A DNA stretch of 57,115 nucleotides from Candidatus Binatia bacterium (GTDB taxonomy: Bacteria > Desulfobacterota > Binatia > UBA1149 > JAJCZL01), in the NCBI GenBank assembly GCA_028278325.1, contig JANQEO010000152.1:1-57115 (forward strand), given 5' to 3'. The notes beneath the pieces were generated by a model, which did no database searches, was not told where the DNA came from, and worked only from the letters and a program-made list of their open reading frames with translations. Position 1 is the first letter of the stretch. Each line of letters begins with the position of its first letter. This document shows, piece by piece, positions 1-8,643 of the stretch. Position numbers and translations under genes: made by a program.

Positions 1-470
1 CGACTCTGGCACCAACGACGACGACTACGACGTTGCCGCCGACCACGACAACGACATTGGCGCCGCCGACGACCACCACTACGCTGCCGCCGACAACTAC
101 GACGACTCAGGCACCTACGACCACGACGACGCTGGCGCCAACGACGACGACTACGACGTTGCCGCCGACCACCACTACGCTGCCGCCGACAACTACGACG
201 ACTCAGGCACCTACGACCACGACGACGCTGGCACCAACGACGACGACTACGACGTTGCCGCCGACCACCACTACGCTGCCGCCGACAACTACGACGACTC
301 TGGCACCAACGACGACGACTACGACGTTGCCGCCGACCACCACTACGCTGCCGCCGACAACTACGACGACTCAGGCGCCCACGACTACGACGACACTGCC
401 GCCGACCACGACAACCTCTACAACCACGACTACGATTCAGACGACGAGTACGACCACGGTGTCGACATCG
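1..470 (+). repeat. In-frame Thr-rich coding minisatellite
   Basis: The first 470 bases are built from ACG/ACC/ACT/ACA codons interrupted by Leu-Ala-Pro, Leu-Pro-Pro and Gln-Ala-Pro triplets. A 96-base unit (32 codons) recurs: the TCAGGC/TCTGGC landmark appears at about 107, 203 and 299, then after a shorter 72-base unit at about 371. All periods are multiples of three, so copy-number change would lengthen or shorten the linker without a frameshift. The tract continues off the left edge. It encodes a stalk-like linker in front of the Cys-rich motif and the enzyme domain of the same gene. Confidence 0.9.
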
Positions 471-1739
471 TCGACCTCATCTTCCACGACCACCACCACC
501 GTCCCGCTCGGCTGCGGCGATGGTCAAGTCGTTCCGCCCGAGGAGTGCGACGACGGCAACGCTGCGGCAGGTGACGGCTGTGCGGCGAACTGCGCATTAG
601 AGGACGAGGGTGGGCTATGTGCAGGTGTCGATCAGGCGCTGGGCACGGCGATAAAGTCCATTCTGATTACCGACGCTCTCGACCAGCCGGTCGACATCCA
701 GGCGCCGCCACTCGATCCCAACCACCTCTTCGTGGTCGAGCAGGGAGGGCGTATCCGCGTTCTCGAGAATGATGTTCTGCTCGACGACATCTTCCTCGAC
801 ATCTCGTCGATAGTCAGTTGCTGCGGCGAACAGGGCCTGCTCGGCCTGGCCTTCCATCCCGACTATGAAAACAACCGTCGCTTTTTCGTGAACTACATCA
901 ACCTCGACGGTGACACGGTGGTCGCCCGCTACGAGAGGAGCGCCAACAATCCGTTGGCTGCTGACCCGGCCAGCGCCGAGATACTTCTGACAGTCACGCA
1001 GACTCGTGAGAACCACAACGGTGGTCAGATAGCGTTCGACAGCGACGGTTACCTCTACGTCGGGTTCGGCGATGGCGGCGGATTCTCCGGCAGGGGTTTC
1101 AGCCAGGATGACAACCTTGCCCTGGGTAAGCTCTTGCGTGTGGACGTCGACGTCGAGGATCCTCCATACCACGCGGCACCTCCGGACAACCCAGTGACAT
1201 CTAACGGGGATATCCGGGATCTGATTTGGGCGAAGGGCTTGCGCAACCCCTGGCGTTATAGCTTCGATCGTCTCACCGGCGACCTGTACATCGCAGACGT
1301 CGGTGAAGGCGGCCGGGAAGAGGTCAACGTAGCGCCGGCAAGCTCGACAGGCGGTGAGAATTACGGCTGGGGAATCTTCGAGGGGACTGAGTGCCTGAAC
1401 CCCCCATGCCCGGATCCGCCCGACGGATTCACCATGCCCGTATTCGAGTATGACCACGGCTCGGGGTGCTCGATCACCGGTGGCTATGTCTACCGAGGTT
1501 GCGCGGTTCCAGATCTCTCGGGCACCTATTTCTACACCGACTTCTGTGTGACCGGCGTGCGGAGCTTCGAGCTCGTCGGCGGACAGGTTACCAACCAGCT
1601 CGACAGGACGGCTGAGTTGAACCCGGGCGGTGGGATATTGATACAGCAGGTATCGACGTTCGGTGAAGACGCGCGCGGTGAGATCTACATCGCCACCGTA
1701 TACACCGGCCGGCTTTTCAAGATCGTCCCCGACGAGTAG
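3..1739 (+). CDS. Secreted PQQ-type sugar dehydrogenase (GSDH fold), 5' end missing
   Basis: The frame is open from the left edge, so the N-terminus, including any signal peptide, is missing; 578 residues are visible. Order: a Thr/Pro-rich linker of about 160 residues; a Cys-rich motif with the pattern CGDG...EECDDGN...GDGC...C, which is the myxobacterial-type Cys-rich repeat; then a six-bladed beta-propeller of the glucose/sorbosone dehydrogenase family. Family landmarks seen are NHNGGQIAFDSDGYLYVGFG, GLRNPWRYSFD, IADVGEGGREEV and ENYGWGIFEG. Known members oxidise sugars or similar alcohols, usually with PQQ, outside the cytoplasm; the substrate here cannot be read. The linker suggests the enzyme is held away from the cell surface. 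The next gene converges 3 bases downstream. Confidence 0.85.
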   Translation, partial: TLAPTTTTTTLPPTTTTTLAPPTTTTTLPPTTTTTQAPTTTTTLAPTTTTTTLPPTTTTLPPTTTTTQAPTTTTTLAPTTTTTTLPPTTTTLPPTTTTTLAPTTTTTTLPPTTTTLPPTTTTTQAPTTTTTLPPTTTTSTTTTTIQTTSTTTVSTSSTSSSTTTTTVPLGCGDGQVVPPEECDDGNAAAGDGCAANCALEDEGGLCAGVDQALGTAIKSILITDALDQPVDIQAPPLDPNHLFVVEQGGRIRVLENDVLLDDIFLDISSIVSCCGEQGLLGLAFHPDYENNRRFFVNYINLDGDTVVARYERSANNPLAADPASAEILLTVTQTRENHNGGQIAFDSDGYLYVGFGDGGGFSGRGFSQDDNLALGKLLRVDVDVEDPPYHAAPPDNPVTSNGDIRDLIWAKGLRNPWRYSFDRLTGDLYIADVGEGGREEVNVAPASSTGGENYGWGIFEGTECLNPPCPDPPDGFTMPVFEYDHGSGCSITGGYVYRGCAVPDLSGTYFYTDFCVTGVRSFELVGGQVTNQLDRTAELNPGGGILIQQVSTFGEDARGEIYIATVYTGRLFKIVPDE

Positions 1740-1742
1740 CGC

Positions 1743-3161
1743 TCAGCTCTCCGCCGCGGCGAAGCCGCGGCGCTTCATCGTGCCCCACGATGTCGAACCT
1801 CTCAGTGCGTTCCAGAAACCCTGTACACGCCAGAGCACGGTGAGCTGTCGGTATCCGAACGACTCTATCAACGCGAAGCTCACCAGGCGTCTGAAGTCAC
1901 TGAAGCGCGGATAGCACTTGAAGGTCACTTCCTCCATGACGACGCTGGCCAAGGTGACCAGGGTTCCGTATCCCCAGGCGGCCGAAAGGAACAGCAATGC
2001 GAAGGTGAGATCGAGCACCCCGAGAGCCAAGCCGGATACCGTCAGCACCAGACCGAGGAACTCTATGACCGGCGCGATCATTTCGCCGAGCACGAAGAAG
2101 GGGAAGATGACCATGCCGACTCTGCCGTAGCGGGGGTTGAGAAGCAGGCCCAGGTTGTTGACCATGGTGACGATCAAGCCTCTGTGCCACCTCTCACGCT
2201 GGCGGCCCAGAGTGGCCAGGTCCGATGGTACTTCGGTCCATGCGATAGGATCGGGAATGAAAGGGACGGAATAAGCGATGCCTTTCTCCCTCAAGTAGCG
2301 GTGAAGTCTCACTACGAGGTCGAGGTCTTCGCCGACGGAACCGACCTTGTAGCCTCTAATGGCGAGAAGATGGTCTTTCTGGAAGAGCCCGAAGGCGCCC
2401 GAGATGATGAGGTTGCCTCCGAGGGAGTTCCAACCCAGCCGTCCGAACAAGAAGCCCCTGAGGTACTCCGGCACCTGTACGCCGGACAGGAACTCATCCG
2501 GTACACGGGGTTCCTCGATGGTTTGTGAGGAAATCGTGCAACCGTTGGCGACCCGTATGGTTGCCCCGGCAGCGGCCACCTTGGGGTCGACGAGGAAGGC
2601 TCGGGCCAGCCGGTGAAGGGCGCTCTTCTCGATCAGAGTATCCGCGTCGACACACAGCACGAGGGGATGCTTCGCCAAGCACAAAGCGGTGTTGAGAGCA
2701 TCGGCCTTGCCGCCTTGAACTTTGTCGATCACACGTAGGTTCGCGTGACCCTTGGAGCGGTAGTGGCAGCGAACCTCTTGGGTCTCCAAGGGAGCTTCGA
2801 AAAGAGGCGAGGTTTCGTACAGGTCATAGCGCTCTCGTAGTTTCTCGAGAGTGCGGTCGGTCGATCCGTCGTTGACCACGATCACTTCGTGTCGCGAGTA
2901 CTCGAGCGCGAGCAGGCATTCGACCGTATCGACGATGCACGACTCCATGTTGTGGGCCGGCACCAGGATCGAGATGGCGGGTAACCGCTCCGAAGTCAGA
3001 TACAGGCCGACCTCGTCGTCTTTGTAGAGCTCCCAGTGCCGCAGGATGTGGGGCACGGACAGAACGAGGAGAAGCCCGTAGAACGAATTCAGGGCGACGA
3101 AGTACCACAGAATCAGCACGCCGGTGTCGGAGAACACCCTTTCGAGGAGTTCAAAGGTCAT
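1743..3161 (-). CDS. Membrane-bound family 2 glycosyltransferase (processive type)
   Basis: 472 residues. A membrane segment lies near residues 12-38, followed by a GT-A domain with VVNDGS (D98), DAD (172-174), GEDLD (277-281) and QRERW (321-325). The last is the Q-x-x-R-W motif of processive beta-glycan synthases such as PgaC, cellulose and hyaluronan synthases. Three or four hydrophobic helices follow from about residue 345. It probably polymerises or transfers a sugar on the cytoplasmic face and passes it across the inner membrane; donor and product are unknown. The ATG overlaps the stop of the upstream HEAT-repeat gene by 11 bases and has an AGAGGAG site, so the two are translationally coupled and likely work together. 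Confidence 0.82.
   Translation of the reverse strand: MTFELLERVFSDTGVLILWYFVALNSFYGLLLVLSVPHILRHWELYKDDEVGLYLTSERLPAISILVPAHNMESCIVDTVECLLALEYSRHEVIVVNDGSTDRTLEKLRERYDLYETSPLFEAPLETQEVRCHYRSKGHANLRVIDKVQGGKADALNTALCLAKHPLVLCVDADTLIEKSALHRLARAFLVDPKVAAAGATIRVANGCTISSQTIEEPRVPDEFLSGVQVPEYLRGFLFGRLGWNSLGGNLIISGAFGLFQKDHLLAIRGYKVGSVGEDLDLVVRLHRYLREKGIAYSVPFIPDPIAWTEVPSDLATLGRQRERWHRGLIVTMVNNLGLLLNPRYGRVGMVIFPFFVLGEMIAPVIEFLGLVLTVSGLALGVLDLTFALLFLSAAWGYGTLVTLASVVMEEVTFKCYPRFSDFRRLVSFALIESFGYRQLTVLWRVQGFWNALRGSTSWGTMKRRGFAAAES
1752..1772. terminator. GC-rich hairpin between convergent genes
   Basis: CGCCGCGGC, a GAA loop, then GCCGCGGCG form a perfect 9-bp stem just after the dehydrogenase stop and inside the last codons of the converging glycosyltransferase. 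There is no T-run on either side, so it may be only a GC-rich coding coincidence or a Rho-assisted stop. Confidence 0.3.
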
Positions 3162-4257
3162 CGTCGTGCTCCTCTTGTCTCCACCTGACGCGTTCGATTC
3201 GCTCGTTGTTTTCGACGCGCAGCACGTAGCGGGCTAGATCCGAATCCTCCTGGTCTCCGCCGCGCGCGGCCTCGAGGAGGTTCTGAAGCCCTTCGCGTCC
3301 GAGCCGGCACAGCGCCACGCCTGCTTTGAGGCGCACCGAGTAGTCCTGGTCACGAAGGCGCATGCGCAAAGCGTCGCAGGCTTCCAGCGACGTGAGCTTG
3401 CCCAGAGAGTCGGCGGCTTGGGCGCGCACGAGAGCATCATCGTCCTTGAGCAACCTCACGAGCGTGTTACTCGTCTGAGAGTCTTGAAAGAGGCCTAGCG
3501 CACGGGCGACCGCCCGGCGCACGGCCGCGTCCTCATGGTCGGCCTGGAGTAGAATCTCCCCCAGGAGAGACGGATCACGTATCTCGGCCATGAAACGAAT
3601 CGCGGCGCACACGGTCCGCGCCGATACAGGATTACGCACGTGTCCGACGAGCAACGGCGATACTACATCGGTGTGTCCCTGCAGCACGCTGAAGACGTAG
3701 CCCTGCATGACGGGCTCGGCGTTCAGCGCCTCATCGAGAACCATTTGGGCGAGGCAAGGATCCGATAGTCGCTTGAGGCAACCTGCCGCCACGACCCGCA
3801 CCGTGGAATTCTTGTCGACAACCAGACGAACGAGTAGATCGATATCGTCCTCCGTCCCCAACAGTGTCATTGCGCGTGCTGCGTCCAGGCGTCGCCACCA
3901 GAACAGAGAGCGGGCGTAGCGGCGCATTCGCCTGAACCAGATCAGGTCACGAAGACTGGGCACGGCCGTCTCCCAGTCTTGCGCGTCGCACTCGGTGGCG
4001 AGCTTCTTGACCACGGTCGCCACGATTTCCTCGTTGCATCGGTCGAGGGTTCGACGCATGGCCTCGGCGCTCACCTGGCCGTTGAAGTATGCGCGTATCG
4101 CAGCGCTTGCCGCGCCCGTCTGACGGTCGGCTATCTGCGCCAGCTTAAGCTGTGCCATCCGCCTTACCACCATGCCGACGAGCATGAGCAGGATGAGCGT
4201 GACCTGAAACGTCGATATCAAGATGACCAGGCGGTAAGACACTGCCCGGATGTGCAA
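3151..4257 (-). CDS. Membrane-anchored HEAT-repeat protein
   Basis: 368 residues. One membrane helix lies near residues 8-31, then a charged linker, then about five to seven HEAT-like helical pairs from about residue 95, seen as recurring motifs such as DLLVRLVVDKNSTVRVVAAG and LVRLLKDDDALVRAQAADSL. HEAT repeats are protein-binding scaffolds, so a partner role is likely, most plausibly for the coupled downstream glycosyltransferase. The longest frame starts at TTG with no good Shine-Dalgarno site; a GTG five codons later is an alternative. No catalytic motif is seen. Confidence 0.72.
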   Translation of the reverse strand: MHIRAVSYRLVILISTFQVTLILLMLVGMVVRRMAQLKLAQIADRQTGAASAAIRAYFNGQVSAEAMRRTLDRCNEEIVATVVKKLATECDAQDWETAVPSLRDLIWFRRMRRYARSLFWWRRLDAARAMTLLGTEDDIDLLVRLVVDKNSTVRVVAAGCLKRLSDPCLAQMVLDEALNAEPVMQGYVFSVLQGHTDVVSPLLVGHVRNPVSARTVCAAIRFMAEIRDPSLLGEILLQADHEDAAVRRAVARALGLFQDSQTSNTLVRLLKDDDALVRAQAADSLGKLTSLEACDALRMRLRDQDYSVRLKAGVALCRLGREGLQNLLEAARGGDQEDSDLARYVLRVENNERIERVRWRQEEHDDDL

Positions 4258-4451
4258 CGGTCATGCCACGGCAGGTGACGTATATGAGGGCAGATAGTGA
4301 GGCTCGCAGGCCGACAACGACTGTAGAACAGCACTGCAGGCATTTTCCTGACGCCCGAGTGCTCACGGAGTGCGCCTGAGTGTGCGTCAGACGGCATCCT
4401 CTCTTGGGTTAGAGAGGTCCCGGTGATAGGCAATCGCTGCACCGAGGTCTG

Positions 4452-4471
4452 CGACGCTTGATCAAGCGTCG
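4452..4471. promoter_or_regulatory. 20-bp perfect palindrome upstream of aldehyde dehydrogenase
   Basis: CGACGCTTGA followed directly by its reverse complement makes a 20-bp perfect palindrome, 46 bases before the ATG of the aldehyde dehydrogenase. It is the only such element in the 260-base gap between divergent genes. Size and symmetry fit the operator of a dimeric repressor (TetR or similar), but no regulator gene is adjacent. The rest of the gap shows only a strong TAAGGAG ribosome site before the dehydrogenase. Confidence 0.55.
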
Positions 4472-4517
4472 GTCAGAACATCTGCCAAGATATCGGCTGT
4501 GCGGTAAGGAGTAAGCG

Positions 4518-5936
4518 ATGCGAGAGTTCGACAAGTTTTACATCGACGGGACGTGGGTCGAGCCCAAAGGCGAGGGGAAGATTGAGGTCGTCTCGGCATC
4601 CACCGAGGAGGTCATAGGCACGGTTCCCAGGGGCAACGCCGAGGATGCCGAGCGCGCAATCGCGGCCGCTAGAGCGGCTTTCGACGGGTCGTGGGGCGAG
4701 GCGACAGCGGAAGAGAGATCCGACTGTATCGCGAGCCTCGCGAGTGGTCTCCAAGAGCGAATGATGGATTTCGCATCCACGATCTCCGGCGAGGTCGGTT
4801 CTCCCATCACTATGGCCACCGGAATACAGGCGGGCCTGCCTTGCATAGTGACTTCCAGTTACATCGACAGCGCAAAGAATGCCGAGACCGAACGGCAGGT
4901 AGGCAACTCGCTGGTCGTAAAGGAACCCATCGGGGTCGTTGCGGCCATTACGCCGTGGAACTATCCCCTGCACCAGATAATGGCCAAGATCGCGCCTGCG
5001 TTGGCGGCGGGTTGCACTGTCGTGCTCAAGCCGTCGTCGGACGCGCCGCTCAACGCGTTCGTGCTCGCCGAAGTATGCGAGGCGGTAGGTTTGCCGCCGG
5101 GACTCGTCAACGTCGTTTCCGGACCGGGCTCTGAAGTCGGTGAGACCCTGGCGTCGCATCCTGATGTGGACATGGTCAGCCTGACCGGTTCGACCTCGGC
5201 GGGACGCCGGGTGATGACGCTGGCAGCACAGACGATCAAGCGCGTAACACTGGAGTTGGGCGGCAAGTCCGCGAACATCATCCTGGAGGACGGGGACCTC
5301 TCGACGGCCGTGCCGGCCGGCGTGAACAACGCGCTTCTCAACTCGGGGCAGACCTGCTCGGCGTGGACGCGCATGTTGGTACCGCGTGACAAGCAGCCTC
5401 AGGCTTTCGAGTTGGCGAAAGCCGCGCTGGAAACTTTGACCCTGGGTATGTCGGCGGACCCCGAAGCCAAACTCGGTCCCGTGATCTCCGATAAGCAGCG
5501 TGCGACCGTGGAATCCTACATCGAGAAGGGAAAAGCGGCCGGCGCGACCTTGGTAAGCGGGGGAGGCAGGCCGTCTCAGTTCGAGACCGGCTACTTCGTC
5601 GAGCCCACGGTGTTCGGGGATGTGACCCGCGACATGGAGATCGCGCGCGAGGAGATCTTCGGGCCGGTTCTCTCCATTCTCCCTTACGATAGTGAGGAGG
5701 AAGCGATCGATATCGCCAACGACACGATCTACGGCCTCGCGGGCGGCGTCTGGTCTTCGGACAAGGACAGAGCCGTGAGCGTCGCCCGCAAGATCCGAAC
5801 CGGGCAGGTCGACATCAACGGAGGCTCATTCAATCCCATGGCGCCTTTCGGCGGATACAAGCAATCCGGCAACGGTAGGGAGCTGGGAGAGTTCGGGCTC
5901 GAGGAGTTCTGGGAAATCAAGTCGATGGCCATGTAG
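4518..5936 (+). CDS. NAD(P)-dependent aldehyde dehydrogenase
   Basis: 472 residues, a full-length aldehyde dehydrogenase. Landmarks are ITPWNYP with N148, the general base E246 in ELGGKS, the Rossmann turn GSTSAGR (224-230), the catalytic C280 in NSGQTCSAW, and EEIFGPVLS near the C-terminus. It oxidises an aldehyde to a carboxylate in the cytoplasm; the physiological aldehyde cannot be deduced. The ATG has an AAGGAG site about 8 bases upstream. The gamma-glutamyltransferase-like gene follows after 16 bases, so they probably share a message starting near the 20-bp palindrome. Confidence 0.92.
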   Translation: MREFDKFYIDGTWVEPKGEGKIEVVSASTEEVIGTVPRGNAEDAERAIAAARAAFDGSWGEATAEERSDCIASLASGLQERMMDFASTISGEVGSPITMATGIQAGLPCIVTSSYIDSAKNAETERQVGNSLVVKEPIGVVAAITPWNYPLHQIMAKIAPALAAGCTVVLKPSSDAPLNAFVLAEVCEAVGLPPGLVNVVSGPGSEVGETLASHPDVDMVSLTGSTSAGRRVMTLAAQTIKRVTLELGGKSANIILEDGDLSTAVPAGVNNALLNSGQTCSAWTRMLVPRDKQPQAFELAKAALETLTLGMSADPEAKLGPVISDKQRATVESYIEKGKAAGATLVSGGGRPSQFETGYFVEPTVFGDVTRDMEIAREEIFGPVLSILPYDSEEEAIDIANDTIYGLAGGVWSSDKDRAVSVARKIRTGQVDINGGSFNPMAPFGGYKQSGNGRELGEFGLEEFWEIKSMAM

Positions 5937-5952
5937 GGCCCGACTGCGACAG

Positions 5953-7527
5953 GTGAACTGGAACTTTAACTATCGCTCGCAACGCTCTCCGGTCATTGCC
6001 TCCAATGTTGTTGCGACCTCCCAGCCTCTTGCCGCACAAGCCGGCCTGTCCATGCTCGCCAAGGGCGGCAATGCCGTCGATGCGGCACTGGCCGCGGCGA
6101 TCGCACTGACGGTCGTAGAGCCGACCAACAACGGTATCGGATCCGACGCCTTCGCGGTTGTCTGGGACGGCGACGAGTGCGTCGGCCTGAACGGATCCGG
6201 CAGGAGCCCCGCGGGGTTCACGGCAGACCGCTTCGAAGGCCTCACGGCGATGCCGGCGTTGGGATGGGACGCCGTAACCGTCCCGGGTGCGGTGTCGGCC
6301 TGGGTGGAGCTATCGCGGCGCTTCGGAAAGCTGCCCTTCTGGGACTTGTTCCAGCCGGCGATCCGCTATGCGCGCGAGGGCTTCGTCGTGACTCCCGTCA
6401 TCGCCAAGCAGTGGGAAGCCGTTGCCGGCGTGTACGCGGAGTTCGAAGAGTTCTGTGCCACTTTCTTGCCTGACGGACGCGCTCCGCGAGCCGGCGAACG
6501 ATTCAGATGCCAGGCTCTGGCGGTAACGCTCGAATTGATCGCAGAGACCAACGGTGATGCGTTCTACAAAGAACTGCTGGCGGCCAAGATAGCTGCGGCG
6601 GCGGAGAAACAGGGCGGCGCCCTCGATCTCGGTGACCTCCAGGACCACCGAGCCGAGTGGTGTTCGACCCTGACTCAGCCTTACGGGGAGGCGGTGTTGC
6701 ACGAGCTGCCGCCCAACGGACAGGGCCTCGCGGCCCTGGTCGCGATGGGTATCCTGTCACAGTGTGGGGCCGGTGAGCACGAACTGGACGGGGCCGATTT
6801 CTTTCACGTGCAGATCGAGGCGATGAAGTTGGCACTCGCCGACACATACCGTTACGTCGCAGATCCCTCGCATATGGAGTTGGGTGCCGAAGTACTCCTG
6901 GCCCAGGACTACTTGGCGGAGCGAGCCGCCATGATCGACATGACCAAGGCAGGTGACCCCGGCTACGGATCGCCGAAAGGCGGTGACACGGTGTATCTCG
7001 CCGCAGGCGATGCCGAGGGGATGATGGTTTCCTTCATCCAGTCGAACTACTTCGCCTTCGGCTCGGGCGTAGTCATTCCCGGGACCGGGATCAGCATGCA
7101 GAATCGGGGATTCGGGTTCTCGCTCGAGCCCGACCATCCCAACCGCGTAGGTCCCCGTAAGCGCCCCTTCCACACCATCATTCCGGGTTTCGTCACGAGT
7201 GGAGGCAAGGCCCTCATGGCCTTCGGTGTCATGGGTGGTCCCATGCAGGCACAGGGGCACGTTCAGATGATGACCCGCATCATCGACCACGACCAGAATC
7301 CACAGACAGCCAGCGATGCGCCGCGCTGGCAGGTCAGTGACGGCCTCGACGTGATGATAGAAAAGGGTGTGGCTGCTAGTGTGCTGGAGGAATTGGAGAA
7401 GCGGGGACATCGCCTCGCAGTAATGGACCCCATGCAGGCCGGCGGCGCTCAGCTCGTGTACCGGAGCGACGGCGCTTACATCGCCGGTTCCGACCACCGT
7501 AAGGACGGCCAGGCCGTCGGGTTCTAG
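5953..7527 (+). CDS. Gamma-glutamyltransferase family enzyme without signal peptide
   Basis: 524 residues, GTG start. Ntn-hydrolase of the gamma-glutamyltranspeptidase family: GGNAVDAALAAAIALTVVEP near residue 38, GSGRSPAG at 81, ELPPNGQG at 251, and the autoprocessing threonine T346 in GGDT, followed by QNRGFGFSL and PRKRPFHTIIP. Cleavage before T346 should give a large and a small subunit. Classical members hydrolyse or transfer gamma-glutamyl groups from glutathione in the periplasm, but this protein begins with the catalytic fold and has no hydrophobic leader, so it may be cytoplasmic. The partner aldehyde dehydrogenase hints at catabolism of an amine, an amide or a glutathione adduct; that is inference. 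Confidence 0.88.
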   Translation: MNWNFNYRSQRSPVIASNVVATSQPLAAQAGLSMLAKGGNAVDAALAAAIALTVVEPTNNGIGSDAFAVVWDGDECVGLNGSGRSPAGFTADRFEGLTAMPALGWDAVTVPGAVSAWVELSRRFGKLPFWDLFQPAIRYAREGFVVTPVIAKQWEAVAGVYAEFEEFCATFLPDGRAPRAGERFRCQALAVTLELIAETNGDAFYKELLAAKIAAAAEKQGGALDLGDLQDHRAEWCSTLTQPYGEAVLHELPPNGQGLAALVAMGILSQCGAGEHELDGADFFHVQIEAMKLALADTYRYVADPSHMELGAEVLLAQDYLAERAAMIDMTKAGDPGYGSPKGGDTVYLAAGDAEGMMVSFIQSNYFAFGSGVVIPGTGISMQNRGFGFSLEPDHPNRVGPRKRPFHTIIPGFVTSGGKALMAFGVMGGPMQAQGHVQMMTRIIDHDQNPQTASDAPRWQVSDGLDVMIEKGVAASVLEELEKRGHRLAVMDPMQAGGAQLVYRSDGAYIAGSDHRKDGQAVGF

Positions 7528-7542
7528 AGCCGGGAGTAGGGC

Positions 7543-8589
7543 GTGAGGAGTCGGTCAGGGCTTGCGGCGATCTTGGTTCTCGCGCTTGTCGCGCACGCCT
7601 GTGCCCGTGTGGATGCACGTGACGTGAAGCCGCCGCACCATACAGACTCCGGATTCCGGAACCCCGGAGACAAGGACGAGGGTGACCCGCCACCCTGGGT
7701 CATGTTGCCGTTCTTCGGCCGCCGCGTGATCACCTCGCTTGCAGCGCTGGATGTAGGCGATCCTCCCCGTCGTTTTCGCGGTGCCGCGGACAGCCTTCGC
7801 GAAAGCATGCGCTCGGACGCGCCGACCGTTACCTGGATAGGACACTCCACCCTGCTGGTGGGAGTCGACGGGGTCTGGTTTCTCACCGATCCTACATGGT
7901 CGTCGACGGCCAGCCCGGTCTTGGTAGGGCCGCGACGTTACGTGGAGCCGGGGTTGGAGTTCGCCGATCTCCCGAAGATCGATTTCGTCGTGGTCTCTCA
8001 CAACCACTACGATCATCTCGACCTGGCGACGCTAAAGCGTTTGGATGAACGCGGCACGCGTTTCTTCGTTCCTTTGGCCAACGGCTACATTCTCGAGCGC
8101 GCCGGCATCCGAAACATCGTCGAACTCGACTGGTGGGAGAGCGCCAAGGTCGGACCCGTGGAGGTCCATTGTGTTCCCGCCCAGCATTGGAGCCGCCGTG
8201 GGCTATTCGATCGAAACAAGTCCCTTTGGTCCGGTTGGGTAGTCGTCGCACCGAGCCGTAGCTTCTATTTCGCAGGCGACACCGCGATGTTCGACGGCTT
8301 CGAACAGATTCACGACCGCTTCGGGCCGGTCGACCTGGCGGCGCTCCCCATAGGCGCCTACTGTCCTCAGTCCATCATGCGACGATCTCATCTGGACCCG
8401 GAGCAGGCGGTGGAGGCGGCCCTCGCACTTCGGGCGCGTAGGTCGGTGGGAGTGCACTACGGAACCTTCGACCTGAGCGATGAGCCCCTGGGTGAGCCGC
8501 CCGATCGCTTTCGCGTCGCATCTACGGCCGCCGGCCGTGATGCCGACACCGACTGGCTTCTCAAGGTCGGTGAGACGAAACCTTGGTAG
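7543..8589 (+). CDS. Metallo-beta-lactamase-fold hydrolase, NAPE-PLD/UlaG-like, probably exported
   Basis: 348 residues, GTG start with a GGGAG site. A short hydrophobic leader ends near C20 (LVAHAC), possibly a poor lipobox or an ordinary signal peptide. The core shows WIGHSTLLV (98-106), TDPTWS (115-120) and the metal-binding HNHYDH (153-158), then YFAGDTAMFDGF, another metal-ligand region, and GVHYGTFDL near the C-terminus. This layout is that of N-acylphosphatidylethanolamine-hydrolysing phospholipase D-like and L-ascorbate-6-phosphate lactonase-like enzymes. Substrate unknown; a lipid or lactone in the envelope is plausible. It lies 15 bases after the gamma-glutamyltransferase gene. Confidence 0.82.
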   Translation: MRSRSGLAAILVLALVAHACARVDARDVKPPHHTDSGFRNPGDKDEGDPPPWVMLPFFGRRVITSLAALDVGDPPRRFRGAADSLRESMRSDAPTVTWIGHSTLLVGVDGVWFLTDPTWSSTASPVLVGPRRYVEPGLEFADLPKIDFVVVSHNHYDHLDLATLKRLDERGTRFFVPLANGYILERAGIRNIVELDWWESAKVGPVEVHCVPAQHWSRRGLFDRNKSLWSGWVVVAPSRSFYFAGDTAMFDGFEQIHDRFGPVDLAALPIGAYCPQSIMRRSHLDPEQAVEAALALRARRSVGVHYGTFDLSDEPLGEPPDRFRVASTAAGRDADTDWLLKVGETKPW

Positions 8590-8643
8590 CGGACTCCGGC
8601 GACACGGTTGAGCCTACATAGAGGTTTGGGTATTCCCACAGCC

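Noticed and set aside
1..470. Possible CRISPR-like or satellite array
   Set aside because: The repeat is contiguous, codon-phased Thr-rich coding sequence with no unique spacers.
615..1457. Long minus-strand reading frame inside the sugar dehydrogenase
   Set aside because: It mirrors the real plus-strand gene, has no family motifs, and high-GC genes commonly leave the opposite strand open.
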